Below are positions 31,210 through 40,028 of a DNA stretch of 64,000 bases, piece by piece. Source of the DNA: a virus; the IMG/VR virus record IMGVR_UViG_3300043811_000176, positions 1 to 64,000 of that record; one strand, 5' to 3'. Each line of letters starts with the position of its first letter. Position 1 is the first letter of the stretch. The notes under the pieces were generated by a model, which did no database searches, was not told the DNA's origin, and worked only from the letters and a program-made list of their open reading frames with translations. The translations under genes were made by a program, and so were the position numbers.

Positions 31210-33465
31210 TCAACCTCTATACGACACCGGCTTGTCGTCCATCATGACGGACACGATGGCCATGTCGGCGCAGTTCGTGCGCAGCGTGAAGCCGGTCAAG
31301 ATGCCCTGCTGCCCGATCGCCAGCGGAGGGATCACATAATGCCCTGTCGCAGCCGGCCCCGCAATCGTGTACTGAGCCGAGTTGTAGGAAATCGTGCCGG
31401 AGCCGGGATCAGTGTAGACGGCATCGGCGAACAGCGTGATCGACGGCTGTGAGATCGAATAGTAATCCAGCGTGCCCCAGAAGCGCCCAGGCGCCTTGGT
31501 CAGCATGTAGCCGCCGGGATCGCCCCAGAGCTTCGACTGAATCTGCTTGGTAAAGTTGGATGGTGTGTTGAACAGCGGCGCCACGATCGTTCCATCAGTG
31601 CCGTAAGCCGTGAAGACGGAATTGATTTCCAGACTGTCGATGAAAACTATACTCATCGTCTGCGGCGACGAGAACCAGTGTTTGCCGTCCCACATCGTCG
31701 GCTGCGTAACGGTCGCATTCGTGATCGGATTTACGAAGGTGGACAGCATCATCCACACCTCGCGATTGAATATGGTCTGATGCGCCGCGGATACAGCAAG
31801 CCCGCTCATAGGCGCATTCCAGATGCCGTCGAGCATGCCGCTGACCTTGATCGGCTGAGCGCCCGATATGATGTAGGTGCCTATCGAGTTCGAGAACAGG
31901 ATGTCCTGCCCATGCAGGATCACGCTCCACGGGAAAGGCGTTCCGATCGTCGGCGCCGCGTTCTGCTTGGTGAAGGTCGTGACCGGAGGCGTGCCGGCAG
32001 TCTGCACGCCCGAAATGTAATCGATCGAGGAATCCGCGATCAGGTAGAGGAAGCCATTGGACTGGATCAGGCGCGTGTACCCGATCTTGAGATAGGAATC
32101 GGCCGATTGCGCCGAGCCGCCTCCGTCGCTTGTTGCGAAATCGTTGACGGAACCAGGAGCTGACCACGAATAATTGTTCTGACTTGCAACCCACACATGA
32201 CCGGAATAGGTCTCGACCGCGTTGCCGCTGACGCCGTATGGCATGAGGGTGACGGTGCCCGCGGCCGTGGAGGCTGTATCGGTTATGACGACGGTAGGCG
32301 CGACATTGGCAGTCATCTGCCCGCCGGAAACGATGCTGACGGAAGTAATCGAAGATCCAGCCCCGGAAACGCTGGCAGTCAACACGGGCGACGACGTGAT
32401 GGTGTTCGCAGAAGACGAGACGGTAAAAGTCAAAACAGGAAAATTGCTGTAATTCTGGCCTCCGGCTACGATCGTGTCGCTGCTTATGAAATAATAACCT
32501 GTATCTGTAATACTGGCAGTAGGGACAACAGAGTTTTGATACCCACCGCCCGTATAGGTTATGCTGGTAAGCGCTCCAGCCGATTCATAGGCTTTTATCT
32601 TCAAACCCGCGCTGGGAAATGGATCGCCGCCCGTGACATTCACTTTGACATTCGGTCCATAACCGGAACCATCTGCCGTCAGCGTAGGATAGGCAGTGTA
32701 ACCGCTGTTGGGGTTGCCGACCAGGGTTATGACGATCGCGCCCCCTGATCCGCCGGCATGATGAGACAATCCCACGGTTATGGTCGCCAATGATCCAGAC
32801 TGATTGCCGCCCGAGAAAGTCAAGGTAGGAGTATCGCCGACCAAATACCCGGTGCCGGGATTGGAAATTTGAACCGATACGACCGAACCGTTGTTTATGG
32901 ACGACGTGAACACAGCGCCGGAGCCGCCGCCGCCTACAAGACCGATAATGGGTTGCGACACATACCCCGAACCGTTGTGAGTTAGAGTAACTATAGGCCC
33001 TATAGTACCGGCGGCGTATGTGATCAAGCCGTCCCACAACCAATAGCCGTTCGTCTGGTTGGCGACAATGATGGCATATTGCTGCCCCCACTGGGACAAA
33101 CCGATCTGCAATTGGTTTACGGTCGATATCGATCCGGCCGGTAGAATCGCTATGACCGCTGCGGTGTTGACATTGACCGCGACAACCGACCCGTCCGACT
33201 GGAACAGGATCATGTAAGGAACGGTCGAGATATTAACGAAGCCGAAAAAGACGATCGTGATCCCGCCCGGAGCCGTGTAGAGCGTCGCGCCCACATCGTA
33301 AAGAGTACGGCAATTGTTCTTGTCGAGCGGCATGAAGCCGTCGAACCAATAGACTTGGTTGTCGGGAACGCCTGCGCGCGTGGTCGAGGTATTGCAGCCC
33401 TCGAACTGATCCATGATGAGCGGACCAGGAGGGGCGGGGATGTAGGGGTTTTGTTGGATGGGCAT
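31210..33465 (-). CDS. Large tail hub/stabilisation-like protein with inserted GAGY repeats (751 aa)
   Basis: N-terminus IPAPPGPLIMDQFEGCNTST and YWFDGFMPLDKNNCRTLYDV, and the later VWVASQNNYSWSAPGSVNDF, recall the beta-propeller-type tail hub proteins of short-tailed phages. Roughly residues 150-400 are an insertion of Thr/Ser/Gly beta repeats with GSGY, GTGY, NSGY and GGGY turns. The C-terminal part returns to propeller-like strands. ATG 33465 (overlap with the adaptor stop) is preferred to the TTG 3 nt earlier. Confidence 0.65.
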   Translation of the reverse strand: MPIQQNPYIPAPPGPLIMDQFEGCNTSTTRAGVPDNQVYWFDGFMPLDKNNCRTLYDVGATLYTAPGGITIVFFGFVNISTVPYMILFQSDGSVVAVNVNTAAVIAILPAGSISTVNQLQIGLSQWGQQYAIIVANQTNGYWLWDGLITYAAGTIGPIVTLTHNGSGYVSQPIIGLVGGGGSGAVFTSSINNGSVVSVQISNPGTGYLVGDTPTLTFSGGNQSGSLATITVGLSHHAGGSGGAIVITLVGNPNSGYTAYPTLTADGSGYGPNVKVNVTGGDPFPSAGLKIKAYESAGALTSITYTGGGYQNSVVPTASITDTGYYFISSDTIVAGGQNYSNFPVLTFTVSSSANTITSSPVLTASVSGAGSSITSVSIVSGGQMTANVAPTVVITDTASTAAGTVTLMPYGVSGNAVETYSGHVWVASQNNYSWSAPGSVNDFATSDGGGSAQSADSYLKIGYTRLIQSNGFLYLIADSSIDYISGVQTAGTPPVTTFTKQNAAPTIGTPFPWSVILHGQDILFSNSIGTYIISGAQPIKVSGMLDGIWNAPMSGLAVSAAHQTIFNREVWMMLSTFVNPITNATVTQPTMWDGKHWFSSPQTMSIVFIDSLEINSVFTAYGTDGTIVAPLFNTPSNFTKQIQSKLWGDPGGYMLTKAPGRFWGTLDYYSISQPSITLFADAVYTDPGSGTISYNSAQYTIAGPAATGHYVIPPLAIGQQGILTGFTLRTNCADMAIVSVMMDDKPVSYRG

Positions 33466-34406
33466 CAAGCCCCGCCAGAGTAGCGGCCGTAAGGATTTGT
33501 CCTCCTGGATACACGTGCCGCATTGCTATATCCCAAACAACGGCGATTAAACTGGTCTTCATAAAAGCGTGCAGCGTTCAGATTCTGTAAAGACATATAG
33601 CATAAAGAAGCCGCCCAGTACGCAACCGCATCAGTCCACGGGTCTGGGATCACCTCCACACTTAAATCAGTAATCAAATCCTGCGGTAGGCAAAAACAAT
33701 CCCATTCCATTTGATAGGCTTGGCTGGGAATAGGGTACATATAAAAAGAACCGTTGCTACCCTGACCATACTGGGCGCAAACGGCCGGCACATACTGCCA
33801 TTGCTGAGCCCATATACGAATTAGCGCCTGATAAGTGCTGAAATCGTAGCAGAGCAGACTGTAGCGAAAACCGCTATACAGAAGACTTACTGACTGAATC
33901 GCATAAATCGACTGCACTCCAGGGAACGGGCTTAAATTCACCTGTGAAAAAGGATAGACCTCCTGACCTTGGCTTACTTGGTTGACGTAGGACAGAGTGG
34001 GCGTGATCGACGCTCCCGTTCCCGTCGCATCCGTAATCGAGAACGCAGGCTGCCAATAGCCCGCACCACCATAGCCCACATTGACGCCCGTGATCGAACC
34101 TCCAGAGACAACCGCCGTAATCGTGCCGCCTTGGCTTCCATTCGGGAATGGCGCTGTGCCAGAAGGAAAATCCGGAGCCGTGAGCGTGATCGTCGGCGAC
34201 GACGAATATCCCGAACCGCCTGCAACAACCGATCCTCCTATGACTGCCCCGGTAATGGGCGTGAGCACGCGCACACATTGCGTCCGGATCGCAATTTCCC
34301 GGCGCGCCCGGTTGATGTACTTGATGATGTCCTCGGGATCGAGCAAGTCCTGCTTGACGTCCCGGAGGAAGGCTTGCGTGTCCTGCATATACCCGTTTAG
34401 CGACAT
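33465..34406 (-). CDS. Tail adaptor (gp4/gp11-like) with GAGY insert (313 aa)
   Basis: MSLNGYMQDTQAFLRDVKQD then IIKYINRARREIAIRTQC is the N-terminal helix pattern of head-tail adaptor/tail-tube A proteins. A beta insert with GGSGYSSSPTITLTAP and VGYGGAGYWQPAF follows, then CFCLPQDLITDLSVEVIPDP and AVAYWAASLCYMSLQN-type helices at the C-terminus. It resembles the 35002-35781 protein in order of elements; the two flank a homing endonuclease. Start could also be GTG 34412, which sits nearer the GGGAGG. Confidence 0.7.
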   Translation of the reverse strand: MSLNGYMQDTQAFLRDVKQDLLDPEDIIKYINRARREIAIRTQCVRVLTPITGAVIGGSVVAGGSGYSSSPTITLTAPDFPSGTAPFPNGSQGGTITAVVSGGSITGVNVGYGGAGYWQPAFSITDATGTGASITPTLSYVNQVSQGQEVYPFSQVNLSPFPGVQSIYAIQSVSLLYSGFRYSLLCYDFSTYQALIRIWAQQWQYVPAVCAQYGQGSNGSFYMYPIPSQAYQMEWDCFCLPQDLITDLSVEVIPDPWTDAVAYWAASLCYMSLQNLNAARFYEDQFNRRCLGYSNAARVSRRTNPYGRYSGGA

Positions 34407-34459
34407 GGGCACGGGACGCCTCCCTTGCCAAACGTAGTGCATTTCACTACAAAGAGAGG

Positions 34460-34999
34460 ATGACAAAAAGCAGAGTACACAGACGTACCATAAGCGACGG
34501 ACTGACGCGAAAATTTCTCAATGAAATTCTGCGCTATGATCCATCGACAGGAACGCTTTACAATCGATATCGCCCAGAAAAAAGCAGTTACTGGAACAAA
34601 CGATTCTCCAACAAAAAAACGGGAGGCTTGCACTCCTACGGAGGCATCGGAGTGTGGGTCGATGGAGTCCTGTATCAAGCTCACTGCCTCATATGGATCA
34701 TGATGACAGGCGAACATCCATCGCCGGAAATAGATCACATCGATGGTGATCGCGCGAACAATAGATGGAAAAACCTGCGAATAGTTATGCACGCAGAAAA
34801 CATGAAAAACCAAAAACCAAGAAACGGAAGCCCGCATAAAGGGGCAAAGTGGAACAAGCGTATGGGTCGCTGGCAAGCAGCCATAACGGTAAATTACAAA
34901 CGTCTGCATCTCGGTACCTTTGACACCGCAGAAGAAGCTCATGGCGTATATTGCAAAGCTGCCAAGAAGCTTCACGGTAAATTTGCACGCCTGGAATAG
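34460..34999 (+). CDS. HNH homing endonuclease with AP2-type DNA-binding domain
   Basis: A 179-residue protein. Its HNH core is AHCLIWIMMTGEHP then PEIDHIDGDRANNRWKNLR (H, N, and metal-binding D/H). The C-terminal AP2-like strand set is GAKWNKRMGRWQAAITVNYK and HLGTFDTAEEAH. It is on the opposite strand to all neighbouring virion genes, precisely between two adaptor paralogues, with no disruption of either. This is typical of a free-standing mobile endonuclease gene that copies itself into phages lacking it. Confidence 0.9.
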   Translation: MTKSRVHRRTISDGLTRKFLNEILRYDPSTGTLYNRYRPEKSSYWNKRFSNKKTGGLHSYGGIGVWVDGVLYQAHCLIWIMMTGEHPSPEIDHIDGDRANNRWKNLRIVMHAENMKNQKPRNGSPHKGAKWNKRMGRWQAAITVNYKRLHLGTFDTAEEAHGVYCKAAKKLHGKFARLE

Positions 35000-35001
35000 G
35001 C

Positions 35002-35781
35002 TCACTGCCCGGCTCCAGTATTTTGTTGAATTGATAATTTGTTGATGGTCGTCGGATCAGACTGCCGCTCATATAGATATCGATTGACGCTGGGCGCCGA
35101 AGCCTGATTAGCCCTATCAACAAACATCTTGTAGAGATCAAACATCTTCTGCGCATCCTCGATCCGCGCCGAGGACTGAGCCGACATCAACGCCAGGTAA
35201 GCCGCATAGTACGGCACCGCATCCGTGAACAGATAGGGGATCGCCTCGACGTCGGTGTCCAGCGCCAAGGCGTTCGGGTAGCAGGAACAATCGATCAGGA
35301 GCGAATAGACGAGATCGGGCGGCGGATCGAGATAAAAGCTGCCAGAGTTCATCGACCCCGAGCCTATCCCGGTGATCGAGCCTTGCCCCGACCCGCCTTG
35401 AGCAAATTGCGACCAGCGCTGCGGCGGCCCCGCCACAGGCACCGGGTTGTTCATGTAGTAGAGCCAGAAATAGGCCCAGGCGCGCGGCCGGAACCACTGA
35501 TAGCCCGACGCGACCGCGTAAAGCATCTGCCGGACGTTGATGACCCCAGCGAGGCCCGTCGTAGCGCTCACACCGATATTGATCGACGAGAAGTTGTAGT
35601 TGCGCTGGGCGAGCACGGTCGAGAGCGTGCCCAGATAACGGCAACACTCTGTTTCGGCAGACAACTGCCCGCGCGCCTGATTAATCCAAGCGGTGATGTC
35701 GGGGGTCGCGTAGAGCTGGTTCGCTGCCGCGGCGGGGTACTGCAAGAGCTGTTGGGTGCGCGTCTGGTAGGTCGTGAGCAA
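35002..35781 (-). CDS. Tail adaptor-like protein, paralogue of the 33465 product (259 aa)
   Basis: Starts MLTTYQTRTQQLLQYPAAAA, then ITAWINQARGQLSAETECCR, the same helix pattern (I-N-x-A-R-x-x-x-A-x-x-T-x-C-x-R) as the other adaptor. The C-terminal helix YFTDAVPYYAAYLALMSAQS parallels PWTDAVAYWAASLCYMSLQN. Likely one ring of the portal-tail connector. A gene duplication, or two distinct adaptor rings, is possible. Confidence 0.7.
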   Translation of the reverse strand: MLTTYQTRTQQLLQYPAAAANQLYATPDITAWINQARGQLSAETECCRYLGTLSTVLAQRNYNFSSINIGVSATTGLAGVINVRQMLYAVASGYQWFRPRAWAYFWLYYMNNPVPVAGPPQRWSQFAQGGSGQGSITGIGSGSMNSGSFYLDPPPDLVYSLLIDCSCYPNALALDTDVEAIPYLFTDAVPYYAAYLALMSAQSSARIEDAQKMFDLYKMFVDRANQASAPSVNRYLYERQSDPTTINKLSIQQNTGAGQ

Positions 35782-35805
35782 GGCTCGCCTCCTTGCCCCT
35801 ATATA

Positions 35806-36057
35806 TCACACAGGCAGCAGGAAAATCAGCCCTTTTGCAGGATTGCTGCGCTCTGCATCGATCGTCGCTTTACGCACAACCCCACCGATCTGAAAGTTGA
35901 TCTGCTCGTTCCGCGACATCCGCTGCCCCTGCATTCCGGGGGTGATGTTGGTGTCGTCGATTTGCGCCGAAGCCATCAAAGCGTCGTTTGCCGAGAACCC
36001 GCAGTTGCTGCTGCCGATACCGGCGACGAACGTGATGCTGAAAGTCGGTCCTGCCAT
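35806..36057 (-). CDS. Small virion-region protein (83 aa)
   Basis: Beta-rich: FSITFVAGIGSSNCGFS, then ITPGMQGQRMSRNEQINFQI and GVVRKATIDAERS. A PGMQGQRMS stretch loosely recalls PMQGQSM of the capsid arm, but the similarity is short. Located between capsid and adaptor genes; a head-tail or decoration protein is possible. Confidence 0.5.
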   Translation of the reverse strand: MAGPTFSITFVAGIGSSNCGFSANDALMASAQIDDTNITPGMQGQRMSRNEQINFQIGGVVRKATIDAERSNPAKGLIFLLPV

Positions 36058-36058
36058 G

Positions 36059-37321
36059 CTACGTCTTCAAGGGCTGCATGACCACGAAGTCAGGACGCGA
36101 TCCCATCGTCAAGGTGATCGTGCTGGTGCCGATAACCGACCCCGTCCCAGCCAGCAATATCCCAGCGCCCGCTGCCATGACCGGGGTCGGGACGCCGTAG
36201 AACAGGCCGCCGTCATAAATGATCCCGGTTTGCGCCGCGACCGTGCCAGTGGCGCCAACCGCAAGCACGGCTTGCAGCGGCCGGGGCCGTGCAAACAGGC
36301 CGTAGTTCGCACTGCCGGCGCTCACCGCGCCGCTGACGAGATAAACCGGGGCGTTGGTGATTGTGCCGGTGATCGGCGTCGCCGGCCCTGCGGCCTGCGG
36401 ATAGCCGCCAACGCTGGTCAGAAGCGCCGACACGGTGCCGCTCGTAAGCGTCGAACCGCCGATCACACTGGTGTTGACGACCGTCTGGCACATAATCGCA
36501 GAAATCGTGCCTTGTGTGCCAGCGCCGGAGAGAGTGAGCGTGATGTTGTTTGGAGTCGAGAGCGGAGCGCCAGGATTGGCGCAGAGCACGCCACAGATCG
36601 AACCGGATCCGGTCGTCGAGAACGTGATCGTCGCAAGCGTGATGCCGGTCGCGATATTCGGATCGGTCGGATTCGGAAGACAAGTAACGGTGAAGGTCGT
36701 GCTGCCCTGATAACCGGCACCCGGATTGGTGAACGTGAAGCCGGAAACCGTGCCCGAAGCAATCGTGCAGTAACCGGTCGCCTGGATGCCGCCGACACCG
36801 TTCGCGTTGTTGGAAGGACCGGGGGGAGAGGGGAGAATGGCGATCGGAGCCACACCGTACCCGGCCCCAGCGTTGGCCGTAACGATCGTCGTCGTCGAAA
36901 CAAGAAGCTGCCCGCCGATGATCGGCGTCCACAACGAGCCGCCGCCGCCGGTCACCGCAATCGAAGTCGTCGCCTGCACGTAGCCGCCAGCCCCGTAATT
37001 ATTCACAAGGCCGCCGACCGGGCATCCAGTCAAGTTGGCGATGCGATAGCTGAAGCCGTCGCTCTGGAGATAGATCAACCCGCTGTCCCAAGCCGCGGTG
37101 GAGACAATCGTCCATGTCCCATTGACGGGATCGAGCATCTGAAGGACGCAGTACGAGCCGAGCCCGATCAGCCAGTCGCCGCGAGGGATCGGCAACTGAT
37201 CGCCAGCCGCGAGTCCGACTTGGTTGTTGTTGAAATCGTAGGGCGCGTTAAACAGCTCGCTAGGATACAAATTTTGAGGTAATTGAAGGCCTACAGAAGG
37301 ACCTGAAAGCGGGCCAGGCAT
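36059..37321 (-). CDS. Virion protein with repeated beta modules (420 aa)
   Basis: Begins MPGPLSGPSVGLQLPQNLYP, then a small domain with PIPRGDWLIGLGSYCVLQML. From about residue 110 it is a string of Thr/Ser/Gly beta modules with NAGAGYGVAPIAILP and NPGAGYQGSTTFTVT turns shared with the tail hub and adaptor. Directly downstream of the capsid gene, so a decoration or head fibre protein is likely. ATGs near 37321 give a reasonable start. Confidence 0.6.
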   Translation of the reverse strand: MPGPLSGPSVGLQLPQNLYPSELFNAPYDFNNNQVGLAAGDQLPIPRGDWLIGLGSYCVLQMLDPVNGTWTIVSTAAWDSGLIYLQSDGFSYRIANLTGCPVGGLVNNYGAGGYVQATTSIAVTGGGGSLWTPIIGGQLLVSTTTIVTANAGAGYGVAPIAILPSPPGPSNNANGVGGIQATGYCTIASGTVSGFTFTNPGAGYQGSTTFTVTCLPNPTDPNIATGITLATITFSTTGSGSICGVLCANPGAPLSTPNNITLTLSGAGTQGTISAIMCQTVVNTSVIGGSTLTSGTVSALLTSVGGYPQAAGPATPITGTITNAPVYLVSGAVSAGSANYGLFARPRPLQAVLAVGATGTVAAQTGIIYDGGLFYGVPTPVMAAGAGILLAGTGSVIGTSTITLTMGSRPDFVVMQPLKT

Positions 37322-37334
37322 TTATCAGCTCCTC

Positions 37335-38381
37335 TTAGAAGGCGTTTCCGCCAAAATTGACTGCAATCGCACCCGAAGACGACTTCGCGCTCACAACGTT
37401 GTAGCCAACGACCACGACGCCTTGCTGCCCGATCTGCCCCAAGGGCACGAGCGAGTAGAACCCGCTGAAATCGAACGCAGCGTCTTCGGATAGATACATC
37501 GCCGTGTACTTGACGTTGGGAAAGACGGCCGTTCCCTGCGGAACGAAGTGATCGGCAAAAATCGGGATGCCCGAAACATTCAGGTTCGGGAACGAAGTGC
37601 GTCGGCTGGTGTCGATCGAGTAATTTCCGCCCGGATCCACAAACGCCGTTTCGTTCGACACAAAGTCCTTGTTCAGGGTCGCGAAGTCGCCAGGGTTGAG
37701 AACCCCGTAAGTCGGCGCCTCGCCGCCAGCCGAATCGGTGATATTCGCCAGCATCGTGGCCATCGTCGCGCGGGTAAAGCCCGAGATCGACACCGACGTA
37801 TAAGAAGTGTTCGTAGCCGTATTGATGTACTGGCCTTTGAAAGCCGAGTTGCCCGCTGCGTTGCGCGAGATACCGCCATAGCTTGGAAAATTCGTGCCGC
37901 TGTCGAAAGCGTCGAGGAAGCTGTTGGGGAAGAGCGAATTCGACGAGTTGTTGGTGTAAAGCAGTCGCGCCATGTTCTGGCGCGTCACCGCAAACACATC
38001 ATTCATGCGCGCCTTGAGCAGGCTGATCTCGCGATCGGTCGCCTGGAGCACGGCTTCGCCGAAGGGAAGCGGAACGGGGACAACCCAGTAAGCCAGGTTC
38101 CACTGTCCGTTCTGCACGCCGGGGGTCACGTTGGGAGAGTTGAACCCGCCGCCGTAACCGGTGAATTGGCCTTGGACCATCGACTGTCCCTGCATTGGGA
38201 TAGTGATCTGGTTCAAGCCGCCGGCTGCGCGTTGCGCATTCCCGGTAAGGTAGAACAAAGAGGGACTGCCGAAATAAATCTGGACAAAGAGGCGGGGAAC
38301 GAATGCCCTTCTCGTGGCGGCTGTCAGTTCAGTATAAAGGCTGCCGGCCGGGGGCGCGACACCGATTCCGGGGAGTGGGAT
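37335..38381 (-). CDS. Major capsid protein (apparent ATC start)
   Basis: A 348-residue HK97-type capsid protein in the expected place after the scaffold gene. Arm: GVAPPAGSLYTELTAATRRA, AGGLNQITIPMQGQSMVQGQ, FTGYGGGFN; core: WVVPVPLPFGEAVLQATDRE; end: GVVVVGYNVVSAKSS. The frame is open only back to a TAG at 38391-38393. Just inside it AGGAGG (38387-38392) stands 5 nt before an ATC codon (38379-38381). There is no ATG or GTG before the conserved arm; the next NTG codons are CTG (codon 19) and TTG (codon 42, 38258), both inside the arm. Start therefore placed at ATC; an ATG changed by mutation or assembly error is the alternative. Confidence 0.8.
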   Translation of the reverse strand: MPLPGIGVAPPAGSLYTELTAATRRAFVPRLFVQIYFGSPSLFYLTGNAQRAAGGLNQITIPMQGQSMVQGQFTGYGGGFNSPNVTPGVQNGQWNLAYWVVPVPLPFGEAVLQATDREISLLKARMNDVFAVTRQNMARLLYTNNSSNSLFPNSFLDAFDSGTNFPSYGGISRNAAGNSAFKGQYINTATNTSYTSVSISGFTRATMATMLANITDSAGGEAPTYGVLNPGDFATLNKDFVSNETAFVDPGGNYSIDTSRRTSFPNLNVSGIPIFADHFVPQGTAVFPNVKYTAMYLSEDAAFDFSGFYSLVPLGQIGQQGVVVVGYNVVSAKSSSGAIAVNFGGNAF

Positions 38382-38451
38382 GGCAGCCTCCTATTTAATT
38401 AACTGGTTGTGGGCGGACGATCGCCACCCTCCGATGCCCGGAAGTGGCATG

Positions 38452-39051
38452 TTACCTTACTCCTCGCGAACTGCCTCGGACTTCGTTGATCGCCTCGCCG
38501 GCCATCTTGCGAAGCAAGGGTTCGTTCTCGCCTTTGGTATCGATCAGCTTCTTCCAATCGGCGTCCGTCTCATTGGCGAGCGCCTCGGAGAAATTCCAGC
38601 CGCCGGACCCGGTCGGCATCGCCGGCTCGATCGGCGGCATCTGGCTCTCGATCCATTTGGCGGCGATTGCGACGTCGAGGATTCCCTTTTCCTCCATGAC
38701 CGCCTTGACCTTGGCGATCCCGTCATCAGTCCACCGCTCGCGGCGAAGCTGGGCAAAACCTGCATCCTGCTCCGACCGGATGCGATCGAGCTTCACGTTC
38801 TTCTCGCGATCCGCATTCTCGGCCGCGCGCGCCGCGCGCTCATCGGCGAGGTCTTTTTCGAGCTTGGAAAAGCGATCCTCGGTCGGATCCGGTTTCTCCA
38901 GCTCTTTGACGGCAGGATCTTCCGGACGGACATCCTTGAGCGCTTCAAGCAGCTTGCGCTTCGCGCCCGGCGACCGCGTCATCGCAGTGACGGTCTCGCC
39001 CAGCCGGCGAAGCCGAAGCAATTCCTGCTCGTCGATCTCGACTTGCGGCAT
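38452..39051 (-). CDS. Scaffold-like protein (199 aa)
   Basis: Charged helical coil protein: LLRLRRLGETVTAMTR, then DRFSKLEKDLADERAARAAE, followed by a small C-terminal region GGWNFSEALANETDADWKKL. Directly upstream of the capsid gene, where scaffolds lie in podovirus-like genomes. The terminus is basic (NEVRGSSRGVR). GTG 39054 overlapping the upstream stop is the alternative start. Confidence 0.65.
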   Translation of the reverse strand: MPQVEIDEQELLRLRRLGETVTAMTRSPGAKRKLLEALKDVRPEDPAVKELEKPDPTEDRFSKLEKDLADERAARAAENADREKNVKLDRIRSEQDAGFAQLRRERWTDDGIAKVKAVMEEKGILDVAIAAKWIESQMPPIEPAMPTGSGGWNFSEALANETDADWKKLIDTKGENEPLLRKMAGEAINEVRGSSRGVR

Positions 39052-39230
39052 CACTTCGTCCCGATGCTGGTGCCGCCATTGGGCACATGACTGATCGTCA
39101 AGACGCCGGACTTCTGCTGCGCCGGCAGCGCGCTCTTGCGTCCCTGAAGCTCGATCTCTTCCATTCCGACGCGCACGATCTGCTCGTCGGAAGTCGGAAC
39201 GGATTTCGCCGGGTTGTGGAAGAGGTCCAT
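39051..39230 (-). CDS. Small virion-region protein (59 aa)
   Basis: MDLFHNPAKSVPTSDEQIVR then LQGRKSALPAQQKSG, ends NGGTSIGTK. The opening M-D-L-F-H-N is similar to M-N-L-F-E-N of the 39816-40028 protein. Adjacent to the scaffold, overlapping it at the stop. Function unknown. Confidence 0.55.
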   Translation of the reverse strand: MDLFHNPAKSVPTSDEQIVRVGMEEIELQGRKSALPAQQKSGVLTISHVPNGGTSIGTK

Positions 39231-39242
39231 GAATCGAATCCT

Positions 39243-39803
39243 TTACATCGGGGTCGGCGGCTTTTGCGACGCGGGCGGGGCAGGCGGCGTTTCAGTCTTC
39301 GGGTAAAACGGTTTATCGACTGCTGCCTTGTCGGCTGCTGCCTTGTCGGCTGCTGCCTTGTCGGCTGCTGCCTTGTCGGCTGCTGCCTTGTCGGCTGCTG
39401 CCTTGTCGGCTGCTGCCTTGTCGGCTGCCGCCGAAACCGGCTCGATCGGCTTCGGAACCTTGTAAGGAGCCGCTCCAACCGCGCCCTCGCAAGCGCGGAC
39501 TCGCCCTTCCAGTTCGACCAACTTCTCGGCATGCTCGTGCGGCAACTTGGTCGCATCGTTGACCGACCGGCGAAACTCGACGCCGTCAGTCGTCAGCGCC
39601 GCAACATTACCCTCGACAGTCGTGAGCCGGTCGGCATTAATTCGCGCCTGCGAAAGCGCCTTGAGATGCGAATACTCCGCATGACTCATTCGATTGCGAA
39701 GATCTTCAAGCCCGGCAGCCAGGACGCGCGAATCCAGCTCGTGCACATCAACGCCAGGATCTTTCAATTTCGCAATCAAGGTATCGAGATCGGTGACGGG
39801 CAT
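39243..39803 (-). CDS. Coiled protein with tandem AADKA repeats (186 aa)
   Basis: N-terminal two thirds are helical coil (MPVTDLDTLIAKLKDPGVDV; LKALSQARINADRL; HAEKLVELEGRVRACEG). The C-terminal region is seven perfect AADKA repeats, then KTETPPAPPASQKPPTPM. The Lys/Ala repeats with a Pro tail resemble linker regions in head-associated proteins. Between portal-proximal and scaffold genes, so head assembly is likely. Confidence 0.6.
   Translation of the reverse strand: MPVTDLDTLIAKLKDPGVDVHELDSRVLAAGLEDLRNRMSHAEYSHLKALSQARINADRLTTVEGNVAALTTDGVEFRRSVNDATKLPHEHAEKLVELEGRVRACEGAVGAAPYKVPKPIEPVSAAADKAAADKAAADKAAADKAAADKAAADKAAADKAAVDKPFYPKTETPPAPPASQKPPTPM
39321..39425 (-). repeat. Seven perfect 15-bp tandem repeats
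   Basis: The plus-strand unit TGCTGCCTTGTCGGC is repeated seven times without a mismatch, in frame in the coiled protein gene. Perfect repeats of this length recombine or slip readily, so copy number may vary. Confidence 0.97.
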
Positions 39804-39815
39804 GAGCCAGGCTCC

Positions 39816-40028
39816 TCAATAACCGTGCCCGCGACGCGGGCGAATGACGTTGACGACGCTCTGAGCATCATTGGCTCGATCGGCGTAGCGCTCCTGCAGC
39901 GTCTGCGAGACGCGCACCGGGCCTTCATTACGAGGCGCTGGCATCGGACCCAGAAACACTGTGTTGTCGGACGCGCGCTTGACATGCGCGTTGTCCGGCA
40001 TCGGCGTCTTGTTTTCAAAAAGATTCAT
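39816..40028 (-). CDS. Small virion-region protein (70 aa)
   Basis: MNLFENKTPMPDNAHVKRAS, then VFLGPMPAPRNEGPVRVS and QTLQERYADRANDAQS, ending RPRRGHGY. Shares the M-x-L-F-x-N opening with the 39051-39230 product. ATGA overlap with the upstream gene. No family recognised. Confidence 0.55.
   Translation of the reverse strand: MNLFENKTPMPDNAHVKRASDNTVFLGPMPAPRNEGPVRVSQTLQERYADRANDAQSVVNVIRPRRGHGY

Noticed and set aside
35897-37282. Long plus-strand Arg/Asp-rich ORF across the capsid-side proteins
   Set aside because: Antisense shadow of two good virion genes with typical GC-rich composition.
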